Positions 41,899 through 50,606 of a stretch of 64,000 bases of DNA are shown here, piece after piece; the first letter of the stretch is position 1, and each line of letters begins with the position of its first letter. The DNA comes from RU20A sp042610495. Its GTDB lineage: Bacteria > Pseudomonadota > Alphaproteobacteria > Rhizobiales > Rhizobiaceae. The position numbers and the translations under genes were made by a program. Below the pieces are notes generated by a model. It did not search any database. It saw only the letters and a program-made list of their open reading frames with translations, and was not told the origin of the DNA. The stretch is taken from positions 131,569 through 195,568 of the forward strand of contig NZ_JBHGAP010000008.1 of assembly GCF_042610495.1 (NCBI RefSeq), in the 5' to 3' direction.

Positions 41899-43296
41899 AT
41901 GGCAGCATTCGGGACCTCGGGCATCAGAGGCCTTCAGGAAGACTTCACCGACGGGTTGTGTGCGGCCTATGTGACGGCCTTCCTCGAACATATCGCCGGC
42001 ATCGCCACGGTGCGCCGCGCCTATATCGCTTCCGACTTCCGGTTCTCGTCGCCGCGCATCGCCGGCTCGTGCCTTGCGGCCGTGCGCAAGGCAGGCTGGG
42101 AGCCCGTCTGGGCCGGCCAGGTGCCGACGCCGGCTGTCGCGGCTTATGCGATGGCAGAGGGTGCCGCCGCGATCATGATCACCGGCAGCCACATTCCGGA
42201 AGAGTATAACGGCATCAAGTTCTATCGCCCGGATGGCGAATTTCTGAAGGAAGACGAGGCCCCCGTGCGTTCGCGCGCCGAAGCGCTGATAGCGGAAGGC
42301 TATGATGCCGGCAGAGAGGAAACCGGCGCAGCCTTCGCGCCAGTGGCACGCGACTATGTTGCCCGCTGGAGCGCTGCCTTTGGCGCCGACGCGCTTGCAG
42401 GCCTGAAGATCGGCATCGACCAGCATTCGGCCGTTGGCCGGGATCTGCTGGTGGAGATCTTCGAAAGTCTTGGCGCAAGCGTCCATCCTTTCCGCCGCGT
42501 CGAGGGCTTCATTGCCGTCGATACCGAGGCACTGGACCCGGCCGACGTCGAACGCTCGCGTGGGGTGATCGCGGAGCATGGCCTTGATGCCGTCATCTCG
42601 ACGGATGGCGACGGCGACCGGCCGCTCGTGATTGACGACACCGGCCGGCAGGTGAACGGCGACGTGCTGGGCGCGCTGACGGCCCATTTCCTCAAGGCCC
42701 GCACCGTCGTCACTCCCCTTTCGTCTACCAGCGCGATCGAGGAAAGCGGCTGGTTCGAGACGATCGAACGCACCCGCATCGGGTCGCCCTTCGTGGTCGC
42801 CGGCATGAATGCGGCGACGGCGCATCCCGTCGTCGGGTTCGAGGCCAATGGCGGCTTCCTGCTCGGTGACGACGTGACGCTTGCCGGTGGCGTGCTGAAG
42901 CGGCTTCCGACGCGCGATTCGGCCCTGCCGGCCATCGCCGCCCTTGCTGCCGCCCGCAAGGCCGGCGTCAAGCTCTCCGCGCTCGGCGCCAGCCTTCCGC
43001 CGCGGGTGATGAAGGCCGACCGCGTGAAGAACGTGCCGGCCGACAAGGCCAATCCTTTCCTCAAGCAGATCGAGACCGCGCGCGATTTCCGCGCCGCGTT
43101 CGACGCGCGGATCGCCGATCCGGTCTCCATCTCCACCATGGATGGCGTGCGGATGGCCTTTGCCAATGGCGACACGGTGCATTTCCGCCAGTCGGGCAAT
43201 GCGCCGGAGATGCGCATCTATGTAGAGACCGCCTCGAGCGCGGCCACCGACACCCTTCTTTCCGAGCTGATCGCGACCCTCAGGGCGAAGATCTGA
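41899..43296 (+). CDS. noeK: Phosphomannomutase
   Basis: The start at 41899 (MAAFGTSGIRGLQEDF) gives 465 residues of the alpha-D-phosphohexomutase family. The phospho-serine loop is AAIMITGSHIPEEYNGIKFY, the metal loop ISTDGDGDRPLVID, the sugar loop GFEANGGFL and the phosphate site FRQSGNAPEMRIYVE. It turns mannose-6-P into mannose-1-P. NGR234 names the equivalent noeK next to noeJ. ManC follows after 21 bases, so both make GDP-mannose. Confidence 0.9.
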   Translation: MAAFGTSGIRGLQEDFTDGLCAAYVTAFLEHIAGIATVRRAYIASDFRFSSPRIAGSCLAAVRKAGWEPVWAGQVPTPAVAAYAMAEGAAAIMITGSHIPEEYNGIKFYRPDGEFLKEDEAPVRSRAEALIAEGYDAGREETGAAFAPVARDYVARWSAAFGADALAGLKIGIDQHSAVGRDLLVEIFESLGASVHPFRRVEGFIAVDTEALDPADVERSRGVIAEHGLDAVISTDGDGDRPLVIDDTGRQVNGDVLGALTAHFLKARTVVTPLSSTSAIEESGWFETIERTRIGSPFVVAGMNAATAHPVVGFEANGGFLLGDDVTLAGGVLKRLPTRDSALPAIAALAAARKAGVKLSALGASLPPRVMKADRVKNVPADKANPFLKQIETARDFRAAFDARIADPVSISTMDGVRMAFANGDTVHFRQSGNAPEMRIYVETASSAATDTLLSELIATLRAKI

Positions 43297-43317
43297 CGTC
43301 CTTTACGGAGCTTTCCG

Positions 43318-44742
43318 ATGACCCTCGACCTCATCACACCCATCGTTCTGGCCGGCGGCAAGGGCACGCGCCTGTGGCCCATGTCACGTTCGCAGCGCCC
43401 GAAGCAATTCCTGGCTCTGACCAGCGATCTCAGCCTCTTCCAGATGACCCTGACGCGGCTTTCCGACCCGACGCGCTACCGCGCGCCGATCATCGTCACC
43501 AATTCCGACTACCGCTTCCTGGTGGCCGAGCAGGCGCTGGAATGCGGCGTTGAACTCGGCGGCGTCATCCTCGAGCCGATGGCCCGCAACACGGCCCCGG
43601 CGATTGCCGCTGCCACGCTGGTGGCCGCCAAGGGTGGCCCGACGCTGATCCACGTGCTGGCCTCCGACCACGACATTCTCGTCGATGATGCCTATCGCAC
43701 CTCGATCGACACGGCCGCAGCGGCGGCGCGAGACGGGCGCCTTGCCACCTTCGGCATCCAGCCGACGGGTCCGGCCACCGGCTTCGGCTACATCGAAGCC
43801 GGCGAGAAGGAAGCGAGCGGCGCGTTTGCTGTGAAGCGCTTCGTCGAAAAGCCGAACGAAGAGCGCGCCAAGGAAATGCTGGCGACGGGGAACTTCACCT
43901 GGAATTCCGGCATGTTCCTGTTCCGCTCGGATGTGTTCCTTTCCGAATGCGAAGCATACGCACCTGACGTGATGAAGGCCGCAAAGGCTTCCGTAGACAC
44001 GGCCCAAAGCGATCTCGATTTCATCCGCCTGGACGCGCCGTCCTTTGCCGCCGCGCCCGACATTTCCGTCGACTACGCAATCTTCGAGCCGACCAAGCTT
44101 GCCTCGGTCGTCCCCTCCCCGATCCGCTGGTCCGACCTCGGCTCCTGGGATGCGGTCTGGCGCGAAAGCCCGCAGGACGGCCAGGGCAATCTGGCACGCG
44201 GGCCCGTCAGCCTGTTCAACACGCGCAACTCGATGGTCATCTCGGAAAATCTGCATGTCGCCGTCAACGGGCTGGACGACATCGCGGTCGTCGCCTCCGA
44301 AGACGCGATCTATGTCGGCAAGCTCAGCGATGCGCAGGATGTCGGCAAGGTCGTCAAGACGCTCATGAAAGACAAGGGCACCTTCCGCCTCACGGAAGAG
44401 CACCGCACCAGCTACCGCCCCTGGGGCGGGTATACGAGCCTGCTGTCCGGCGACCGCTTCCAGGTCAAGCGCCTCTTCGTGAAGCCCGGCAAACAGCTTT
44501 CTCTGCAGAAGCACCACCATCGCTCAGAGCACTGGGTCGTGGTGCGCGGTACTGCGGAAATCGTCATCGGCGACGAGGTGAAGACGCTCAAGGAAAACGA
44601 AAGCGCCTATATTCCGCAGGGATCCGTCCACCGCCTCACCAACCCCGGCAAGATCCTGCTGGAACTCGTGGAAGTCCAGACAGGGTCGTATCTGGAAGAG
44701 GATGATATCGTCCGCTACGAGGACAGCTTCGGGCGGGTTTGA
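43318..44742 (+). CDS. manC: Mannose-1-P guanylyltransferase / mannose-6-P isomerase
   Basis: The 474-residue bifunctional enzyme has the nucleotidyltransferase motif VLAGGKGTRLWPMSRSQRPK at the N-terminus and FVEKPNEERAKEML. The C-terminal type II isomerase cupin carries QKHHHRSEHWVVVRGTAEIV with its metal-binding His residues. It makes GDP-mannose and interconverts mannose-6-P and fructose-6-P; noeJ is the rhizobial synonym. GDP-mannose feeds surface polysaccharides and probably the genes at the right end of the window. A terminator follows. Confidence 0.95.
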   Translation: MTLDLITPIVLAGGKGTRLWPMSRSQRPKQFLALTSDLSLFQMTLTRLSDPTRYRAPIIVTNSDYRFLVAEQALECGVELGGVILEPMARNTAPAIAAATLVAAKGGPTLIHVLASDHDILVDDAYRTSIDTAAAAARDGRLATFGIQPTGPATGFGYIEAGEKEASGAFAVKRFVEKPNEERAKEMLATGNFTWNSGMFLFRSDVFLSECEAYAPDVMKAAKASVDTAQSDLDFIRLDAPSFAAAPDISVDYAIFEPTKLASVVPSPIRWSDLGSWDAVWRESPQDGQGNLARGPVSLFNTRNSMVISENLHVAVNGLDDIAVVASEDAIYVGKLSDAQDVGKVVKTLMKDKGTFRLTEEHRTSYRPWGGYTSLLSGDRFQVKRLFVKPGKQLSLQKHHHRSEHWVVVRGTAEIVIGDEVKTLKENESAYIPQGSVHRLTNPGKILLELVEVQTGSYLEEDDIVRYEDSFGRV

Positions 44743-44776
44743 TCCCGCTCGCGCCTTCCGCCCGGGAAGACATTGC

Positions 44777-44808
44777 AAGCGTGCCTCGTTCTTCGGGGCA
44801 CGCTTTTT
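44777..44808 (+). terminator. Intrinsic terminator after manC
   Basis: AAGCGTGCC at 44777-44785 and GGCACGCTT at 44797-44805 form a stem with an internal TCG/CGG loop and are followed by TTTTGTTG. It is 35 bases past the manC stop. Confidence 0.85.
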
Positions 44809-44894
44809 GTTGCTGTCCAGTGGCATCACGCAAGACAACAACAGGCGCGCCTGCTTGAGCAAGCACACTAAGAACCATTGGCATACATGAGAAA

Positions 44895-44970
44895 TGGTGC
44901 CCGGAGGCGGATTTGAACCACCGACACGCGGATTTTCAATCCGCTGCTCTACCAACTGAGCTATCCGGGC
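44895..44970 (-). tRNA. tRNA-Phe (GAA)
   Basis: A minus-strand cloverleaf runs from GCCCGGATAGCTCAG at 44970 to a genomically encoded CCA at 44895. The anticodon stem-loop GGATTGAAAATCC gives anticodon GAA, and the TTCAAATC T-loop is normal. It is the last gene of the infA-maf-yacG line. Confidence 0.97.
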
Positions 44971-45262
44971 ATGACCGTTTCGGCCTTGCGCGTCCCGTGT
45001 CTCCGAGAGGCTTTGTGAAGCCATTCCGGCGGGAGCGAGGCGGGTTATAGCAGCTTGATCGGCGGTGTCCAGCGGGAAATGACAGATTTCCGACAGAAAT
45101 GTTTCTGCGAGGTAAGGCCTTGATCGGACGGGGGAATTGAGGCGGTCGCGGGGCGGCGTGCGGGCTGCGGCGGCCTGTTTTTGCGGGTCTTACGGGGCAT
45201 CTGGCCTGCAGTGGCACATCAGCCTCGGCGGGGGGCAAGGGCTGAGCCCCTGGCCTGTCCGC

Positions 45263-45369
45263 CTAGAGCATAATCCGACCGGATTGAAACGAGGATCGAC
45301 AAGATTATGCTTTAAAAAACGAGGGCTTAGGGCGCCGATCTGATCCTGTCAGATCGAACGGCGCTCTAG
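45263..45369. repeat. Palindrome-bounded intergenic repeat element
   Basis: The 107-base element is bounded by CTAGAGC (45263-45269) and GCTCTAG (45363-45369). Inside are an inverted pair GCATAATC/GATTATGC and a second hairpin GATCTGATCCTGTCAGATC. This has the form of the short mosaic palindromic elements scattered between genes in rhizobial genomes, many of which begin with CTAGAGCA. Its family cannot be fixed from one copy. Confidence 0.6.
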
Positions 45370-45439
45370 CCTTCGCGTTCTGCGTACAGTCGACCGTCCA
45401 TGCGCCGCAGCAACCGCGCTCACGGGCGCGATGCAGATG

Positions 45440-45643
45440 TCAGTCGCCGTCGGAGCGGTCTTCGCTGTCGTCTTCCGAGACGGGGATGGCGTAGCTGCCG
45501 GAGAGCCAGCGGTTGAGGTCGATGTTGCGGCAGCGGTCGGAGCAGAAGGGGTAGTGTTCGCGCTGAGAGGCGCGGCCGCATTCGGGACAGGGGCGCGGTG
45601 GGCGCAACGGCTCGATCTTGGCGCCGGGCGGGATTGCGGCCAT
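45440..45643 (-). CDS. yacG: YacG, zinc-finger inhibitor of DNA gyrase
   Basis: The 67-residue protein has the four Cys zinc ligands in RPCPECGRASQREHYPFCSD and RCRNIDLNRWLSGSYAIP, then an acidic tail. YacG binds and inhibits gyrase in E. coli. It begins six bases past the maf stop, and the start ATG at 45643 was chosen over longer open frames that lack homology. Confidence 0.9.
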   Translation of the reverse strand: MAAIPPGAKIEPLRPPRPCPECGRASQREHYPFCSDRCRNIDLNRWLSGSYAIPVSEDDSEDRSDGD

Positions 45644-45648
45644 GGTGG

Positions 45649-46269
45649 TTAGGCCTCCAGCCAGCGGCCGGCCACGTCGAAGCCCTCGCCGGACAGAAGG
45701 GTCACGGTTTCCTGAAGCGGCAGGCCGACGACATTGGTGTAGGAGCCGACGAGCTTCACGACGAAGCTGCCGGCAATGCCCTGGATGCCGTAGCCGCCCG
45801 CCTTGCCGCGCCACTGGCCGGAGGCGAGGTAGCTTTCCACCTCCAGCGTCGACAGGCGCTTGAAGCGGACCTTGGTATCGATGATCCTCTGCCGGAGCTT
45901 GCGGTCCGGCGTGATGAGGCAGACGCCCGTATAGACGCGGTGGCTGCGGCCCGACAGCAGCGTCAGCGCAGCATTGGCCTCGCTGACCAGTTCGGGCTTC
46001 GGCAGGATGCGGCGGCCGACGCAGACGACGGTGTCGGCCGCAAGGATGTAGCTGCCGGCCCATTCCTGGTCGCCTCGGATGGCGGCTTCGGCGGCGCGGG
46101 CCTTTTCGGCCGAGAGCCGGCGGGCGAGCGAGCGGGGATGTTCGGCCCGCTTCGGCGTCTCGTCGAGATCCATCGGCATCAGCCGGTCCGGCGTAATCCC
46201 GACCTGGGCCAGCAACTCGACGCGGCGCGGCGAACCGGAAGCAAGAATGAGCGTCTGGGGCTTGGCCAT
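45649..46269 (-). CDS. maf: Maf-family nucleotide pyrophosphatase
   Basis: The start at 46269 (MAKPQTLILASGSPRRVELL) gives 206 residues with the Maf signature ILASGSPRR near the N-terminus, the YILAADTVVCVGRRILPKPE block and the C-terminal GYGIQGIAGSFVVKLVGSYT. Maf proteins are house-cleaning pyrophosphatases for modified nucleotides and have been linked to septum formation. It follows infA on the minus strand. Confidence 0.95.
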   Translation of the reverse strand: MAKPQTLILASGSPRRVELLAQVGITPDRLMPMDLDETPKRAEHPRSLARRLSAEKARAAEAAIRGDQEWAGSYILAADTVVCVGRRILPKPELVSEANAALTLLSGRSHRVYTGVCLITPDRKLRQRIIDTKVRFKRLSTLEVESYLASGQWRGKAGGYGIQGIAGSFVVKLVGSYTNVVGLPLQETVTLLSGEGFDVAGRWLEA

Positions 46270-46396
46270 GATGCGGTCGTCCGTTGTGGTGCGGGCCTGA
46301 TGCGGGCCCTGACGATCTGACGGCACGCGGCGGCTGCCTTGACTGTCGTGGCCCGCGCCTCGCAGCGCCTGGCCGGCGGGCAGCGTGCTCGACGAC

Positions 46397-46615
46397 TTAC
46401 TTGAAACGGTAGGTGATGCGGCCCTTGGTCAGGTCGTAGGGCGTCATTTCCACGAGAACCTTGTCGCCGGCGAGAACGCGGATGCGGTTCTTGCGCATGC
46501 GGCCGGCGGTGTGCGCGATGATCTCATGTTCGTTCTCAAGCTTCACGCGGAAGGTTGCGTTGGGCAGGAGTTCGGTCACGACGCCCGGGAATTCGAGGAC
46601 TTCTTCTTTCGCCAT
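46397..46615 (-). CDS. infA: Translation initiation factor IF-1
   Basis: The 72-residue S1-like OB fold is full length: VLEFPGVVTELLPNATFRVK, HEIIAHTAGRMRKNRIRVLA and PYDLTKGRITYRFK. It binds the A site of the 30S subunit during initiation. In rhizobia infA precedes maf and yacG as here. The 275 bases upstream of it contain no gene. Confidence 0.97.
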   Translation of the reverse strand: MAKEEVLEFPGVVTELLPNATFRVKLENEHEIIAHTAGRMRKNRIRVLAGDKVLVEMTPYDLTKGRITYRFK

Positions 46616-46891
46616 ATCAGGATTTGTCTTTCAGCTGTCGGTGGGTGCCCGATTGCGGGGGCCCTTAAAAAGTTGCCGGAAACTACACAATCACACGGCC
46701 TTTGTGAACCGGGCGGTGCAGGGTTTCGGCGGTTTTGTCAAGGCTTATGCGCCAGATAACGGTGTTTCGGCGGCACTCTCTAGATGGTGTCGCCTCGCGC
46801 CGGCGCCAAGGCCCGCTCGGGCCCAGCGGTCAACGATCCTCACAGTCTGCCCAAGAATTGCCTTGACTCAGGCGCAGGAGAGGAGAAGACA

Positions 46892-46914
46892 GGAATGTAA
46901 CTATATAACATACT
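46892..46914 (+). promoter_or_regulatory. Zur-like operator of the metal-transport operon
   Basis: The 23-base stretch from 46892, with core AATGTAACTATATAACAT, matches the enterobacterial Zur palindrome (GAAATGTTATA-N-TATAACATTTC) at 16 of 22 defined positions, including an intact right half TATAACAT. It ends 9 bases before the first start codon of the operon. This supports zinc, rather than manganese, as the regulated metal. Confidence 0.65.
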
Positions 46915-46923
46915 GGACCCGAC

Positions 46924-47061
46924 ATGCCCTCATCGTCTCCCGCGCCGCGCGCAGAGCGCGTCAGCCTGCTGCAGCATTCCGCCCTCTTCCGCCTTGGTCT
47001 CGCCGCTATCGTGCTCATGGGCCTGTGGCTTGCGATTGTCTGGGCGATTGCGCTGCCATGA
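46924..47061 (+). CDS. Small membrane protein leading the zinc operon (45 aa)
   Basis: A 45-codon frame from 46924 ends in TGA that shares bases with the ATG of the ATPase gene (ATGA at 47058-47061), so translation is coupled. The peptide has an Arg-containing N-terminus (MPSSSPAPRAERVSLLQHSA) and one 20-residue hydrophobic helix. It is the first gene after the Zur-like box. I know no family; it may be a small transporter-associated subunit, which is inference. Confidence 0.65.
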   Translation: MPSSSPAPRAERVSLLQHSALFRLGLAAIVLMGLWLAIVWAIALP

Positions 47062-47798
47062 CCATGCCGGTCGTTTCGCTGACCAATGTCACCCTCGCCT
47101 ACAACCGGCACCCGGCGGTCCACCATGTCTCGGGCACGCTCGCCCGCGGCAGCCTGACGGCAATCGCCGGGCCGAACGGCGCGGGGAAGTCCACCCTGTT
47201 GCGCGCCATCATGGGCGAGTTGAAGCCGGCCGAAGGCGAAATCCGCCGCGCCATGCCGAGCCGCGACTATGGCTATCTCCCGCAGGCGGCCGACATCAAC
47301 CGGCGCTTTCCCGTCTCCGTCATCGATACGGTGGTGACGGGCGCCTGGAAGCGGGCCGGCGCCTTTGGCGGCATCGGCCGGGCCGAGCGGGTGAAGGCGG
47401 CCGAGGCGCTTGCCGCGGTCGGGCTGGAGGGGTTCGAGCGGCGGCCAATCGGCTCGCTCTCGGCCGGGCAGTTCCAGCGCACGCTGTTTGCGCGGCTTCT
47501 TCTGCAGGATGCCGCCGTCATCATTCTCGACGAACCCTTCACTGCCATCGACAGCCGCACGACCGAGGATCTGATCGGCATCGTGCAGCGCTGGCATGGC
47601 GAGGGACGCACGGTGGTGGCGGTGCTGCACGATCATGACCAGGTCCGTGCCCATTTTCCCCAGACGCTGCTGATCGCCCGCGAACTCATCGGCTGGGGGC
47701 GGACGGACGAGGTGATGACGCCGGACAATCTGAGACGGGCCCGGGCGCTTGCGGAGCGCTGGGACGAGAATGCGCCCGTCTGCGCGGTGGCATCATGA
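47058..47798 (+). CDS. Zinc-type ABC transporter ATP-binding protein
   Basis: The 246-residue ATPase has Walker A GPNGAGKSTLLRAIMGEL, the signature IGSLSAGQFQRTLFARLLLQ and Walker B AAVIILDEPFTAID. Cluster A-I metal importers (znuC/aztA class) use such an ATPase. It is coupled to the small gene upstream, and its stop overlaps the permease start. Confidence 0.93.
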   Translation: MTMPVVSLTNVTLAYNRHPAVHHVSGTLARGSLTAIAGPNGAGKSTLLRAIMGELKPAEGEIRRAMPSRDYGYLPQAADINRRFPVSVIDTVVTGAWKRAGAFGGIGRAERVKAAEALAAVGLEGFERRPIGSLSAGQFQRTLFARLLLQDAAVIILDEPFTAIDSRTTEDLIGIVQRWHGEGRTVVAVLHDHDQVRAHFPQTLLIARELIGWGRTDEVMTPDNLRRARALAERWDENAPVCAVAS

Positions 47799-48667
47799 CC
47801 CTTTACGATCTTCTCGTCGCCCCCTTCTCGGATTACGGCTTCATGCGGCGGGCGCTCGTCGCGTGCCTGTGCCTGGCGCTCGGTGCCGCGCCGATCGGCA
47901 CGTTTCTGTCCATGCGGCGCATGAGCCTGATGGGCGATGCACTCAGCCACGCGGTGCTGCCGGGTGCGGCGATCGGCTATCTCGTCGCGGGGTCGCTGTC
48001 GCTGACGGCCATGGGCATTGGCGGCCTGATCGCCGGGCTTTCGGTGGCGTTGCTCGCCGGCGCCGTCAGCCGCATGACGGTGCTGCAGGAGGATGCGAGC
48101 TTTGCCAGCTTCTACCTGATCTCGCTTGCGGTCGGGGTGCTGATCGTATCGCTGCGCGGCTCCAATATCGATCTGCTGCACGTGCTGTTCGGCACCATCC
48201 TCGCCATCGACACGGATGCGCTGGTGCTGATCGGCACGATCACCTCGCTGACGCTGATGACCCTGGCGCTCCTCTATCGCCCGCTGGTCATCGACTGCTT
48301 CGACCCCGGCTTCCTGCGGGCCGTGGGCGGGCGCGGCGGGCTGATCCATGCGCTCTTCATGCTGATGGTGGTGCTGAACCTCGTCGCCAGCTTCCAGGCG
48401 CTCGGCACGCTGATGGCGGTCGGGCTGATGATGCTGCCGGCGGCCATCGCGCAGCTGTGGGCCCGCACGCTTCCGGCCATGCTCGCCATCTCGGCCGTGA
48501 CGGCGCTGGTTTCCGGCTATGTCGGGCTGATCGCTTCCTATCACCTCGAATTGGCTTCCGGCCCGACGATCATCGTCTCGGCGGCCATCCTGTATGCGGC
48601 CTCGCTGCTTGTCGCACCGTCAGGCCTCATGAGCCGGTTCATCCGGCGTCCCCACCTCGCAAACTGA
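47795..48667 (+). CDS. Zinc-type ABC transporter permease
   Basis: The 290-residue ABC-3 family permease has eight or nine hydrophobic segments and the typical SMRRMSLMGDALSHAVLPGA and FQALGTLMAVGLMMLPAAIA blocks. It forms the membrane channel of the importer (znuB/aztB class). The start overlaps the ATPase stop by four bases. Confidence 0.94.
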   Translation: MTLYDLLVAPFSDYGFMRRALVACLCLALGAAPIGTFLSMRRMSLMGDALSHAVLPGAAIGYLVAGSLSLTAMGIGGLIAGLSVALLAGAVSRMTVLQEDASFASFYLISLAVGVLIVSLRGSNIDLLHVLFGTILAIDTDALVLIGTITSLTLMTLALLYRPLVIDCFDPGFLRAVGGRGGLIHALFMLMVVLNLVASFQALGTLMAVGLMMLPAAIAQLWARTLPAMLAISAVTALVSGYVGLIASYHLELASGPTIIVSAAILYAASLLVAPSGLMSRFIRRPHLAN

Positions 48668-48683
48668 CACAGGAGTGTCTTTC

Positions 48684-49577
48684 ATGTCCAAGCGCCTTCT
48701 TTCCCTCAGCCTTGCGCTTCCCCTTGCCGCGCTCGCCGGCACCGCTTCCGCCAAAGATATCCAGGCGGTCGCCTCCTTCACCGTGCTCGCCGATATCGTG
48801 CATCAGGTCGGCGGCGACCATGTGAAGGTCACGAGCCTCGTCGCGCCGAATGGCGATCCCCATGAATTCGAGCCCTCGCCGGCCGACGCCAAGCATTTGA
48901 AGGCCGCCGATGTGGTCTTCGTCAGCGGCGAAGGGCTGGAAGGCTGGATGGACCGCCTGATCTCGGCCTCCGGCTACAAGGGCACGCCGGTGGTGGTGTC
49001 CGAGGGCATCGCGCTGCACACGATGCAGGAAGACGGCAAGACCGTCACGGACCCGCATGTCTGGAACGACCCGCTCAACGTCAAGGTCTGGGTGAAGAAC
49101 GTGGAGGCGGCGCTGAAGGCGGCCGATCCGGAAGACGCCAGCGCGTTCGAGGCGAATGCGACGGCCTATCTCAAGAAGCTCGATGCGCTGAACGCCTTCG
49201 CGCATGAAAAGATCGATCCGATTCCGGAAGATCGCCGCAAGGTGCTGACCAGCCACGACGCCTTCGGCTATTTCGGTGCCGAATACAAGGTGTCGTTCCT
49301 TTCGCCGCTCGGCGTCTCCACGGAAACGGAAGCCTCGGCCGCCGACGTCGCCAAGCTGATCGAGCAGATCAAGACCGAGGGCGTGAAGACCTACTTCTTC
49401 GAAAACTCCAACGATCCGCGCCTCGTCAAGCAGATCGCCAAGGCCACGGGCGCGAAGTCCGGCGGGGAACTCTATGTCGAATCGCTCTCCGACAAGAACG
49501 GGCCGACGCCGACCTACGAGAAGATGTTCCGCTACAATGTGGAGCAGCTCTCCGCCGCGATGCAGAAGAACAGCTGA
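48684..49577 (+). CDS. Zinc-type ABC transporter substrate-binding protein
   Basis: The ATG at 48684 starts a signal peptide ending in TASAKDI; the mature cluster A-I protein has candidate metal ligands in PNGDPHEFEPSPAD, VTDPHVWNDP, VLTSHDAFGYFGAEY and FFENSNDPRLVKQI. The third ligand is His, as in zinc-binding TroA/ZnuA/AztC proteins, and not Glu as in manganese PsaA/MntC. The His-rich loop of typical ZnuA is absent, which resembles AztC. It delivers the metal to the membrane complex. Confidence 0.92.
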   Translation: MSKRLLSLSLALPLAALAGTASAKDIQAVASFTVLADIVHQVGGDHVKVTSLVAPNGDPHEFEPSPADAKHLKAADVVFVSGEGLEGWMDRLISASGYKGTPVVVSEGIALHTMQEDGKTVTDPHVWNDPLNVKVWVKNVEAALKAADPEDASAFEANATAYLKKLDALNAFAHEKIDPIPEDRRKVLTSHDAFGYFGAEYKVSFLSPLGVSTETEASAADVAKLIEQIKTEGVKTYFFENSNDPRLVKQIAKATGAKSGGELYVESLSDKNGPTPTYEKMFRYNVEQLSAAMQKNS

Positions 49578-49642
49578 TCGAAGAGCGGCATTCCGGCCGG
49601 CGCGACCCGGCGCCGGTCGGAATGCCTGTAGAATAATGCGCC

Positions 49643-50125
49643 CTACCCCGCCTGCGACCCGTCGAGCGTGGCCTTCGGCGTCAGCCGTCCGACAATCAGC
49701 CGGTCGAGATGTTCGCGGACATCGCGGTAGTGGCCAAGGATCTGCTCGCGCGTGCCGCCGGTCGCCACGGTCGGGTCGGGCGTCGGCCAGTAGATGACCT
49801 CGACGGCGTCGGTCCGGGTCAGTTCCAGCGCGGCATGATGGGCCTCGGGGGCGAGCGTCACGATCAGGTCGAAATAGTCGTCCTCGAGATCTTCGAGCGT
49901 ATGGGGCTGGTGGCGGCCGACCGTCAGGCCCACCTCGTCCAGCACGACATCGACAAAGGGATCGCGATCGCCGCGCCGCACGCCGGCGGAGGCGACATAG
50001 GTGCCGGCGGGAAGCCTGGCCTTCGCCAGCGCCTCGGCCATGGGCGAGCGGATCGCGTTCATGCCGCACATGAACAGGATGGATCGCGGTCCCGCGCCGG
50101 GCCTGGCGCCGACGGGCTCGTCCAT
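49643..50125 (-). CDS. Low-molecular-weight phosphatase family protein
   Basis: This 160-residue protein has the CX5RS phosphatase loop in ILFMCGMNAIRSPMAEALAK and the general-acid Asp in IYWPTPDPTVATG. The loop differs from the common CxGNxCRS, and its residues CGMNAIRS are shared by a group next to UPF0262 genes in rhizobia. Substrate unknown; phosphotyrosine phosphatase or arsenate-reductase-like. It starts five bases after the UPF0262 gene. Confidence 0.85.
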   Translation of the reverse strand: MDEPVGARPGAGPRSILFMCGMNAIRSPMAEALAKARLPAGTYVASAGVRRGDRDPFVDVVLDEVGLTVGRHQPHTLEDLEDDYFDLIVTLAPEAHHAALELTRTDAVEVIYWPTPDPTVATGGTREQILGHYRDVREHLDRLIVGRLTPKATLDGSQAG

Positions 50126-50129
50126 CGGC

Positions 50130-50606
50130 TCAACCCTTCCAGTAGAGCACGCAGACGAGCGTGAAGAGCCGCCGCGCCGTGTCGAAATCCATCTTGATCT
50201 TGCCGGAGAGGCGATCCATCAGCGTCTGCGAACCCTCGTTGTGAATGCCGCGGCGGCCCATGTCGATGGCTTCGATCTGGCTGGGCGTGGAAGAACGGAT
50301 CGCCTCGTAATAGCTTTCGCAGATGAGGAAATAATCCTTCACGATGCGGCGGAAAGGGGTGAGCGACAGGATATGGGTCGCGACATCCGCGCCGCTTTCC
50401 GTGCCGATGGCGAAGACGAGCTTCTGGTCGATGAGAGAGAGCTTCAGCCGGTAGGGCCCGCCGGCATGGCCGATGGGCTCGAAGCTGTTGTCCTCCAGAA
50501 GATCGAAGATGGCGACAGCGCGCTCATGCTCGACATCCGGTGTGGAGCGGCCGATCGTCTCGTCGAGGACGACATCGCAGAGGCGGAAAGCGCTCGATGC
50601 CGTCAT
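50130..50606 (-). CDS. UPF0262 family protein
   Basis: This 158-residue soluble protein belongs to UPF0262 by its position after hisD and its features: LCDVVLDETIGRSTPDVEHE, FAIGTESGADVATHILSLTP and FRRIVKDYFLICESYYEAIR. Function is not known. It overlaps hisD by four bases. Confidence 0.88.
   Translation of the reverse strand: MTASSAFRLCDVVLDETIGRSTPDVEHERAVAIFDLLEDNSFEPIGHAGGPYRLKLSLIDQKLVFAIGTESGADVATHILSLTPFRRIVKDYFLICESYYEAIRSSTPSQIEAIDMGRRGIHNEGSQTLMDRLSGKIKMDFDTARRLFTLVCVLYWKG

Noticed and set aside
47058..49577. Manganese (sit/mnt) importer
   Set aside because: The third metal ligand in the binding protein is His (SHDAFGYF) and not Glu, and the operator resembles a Zur box.
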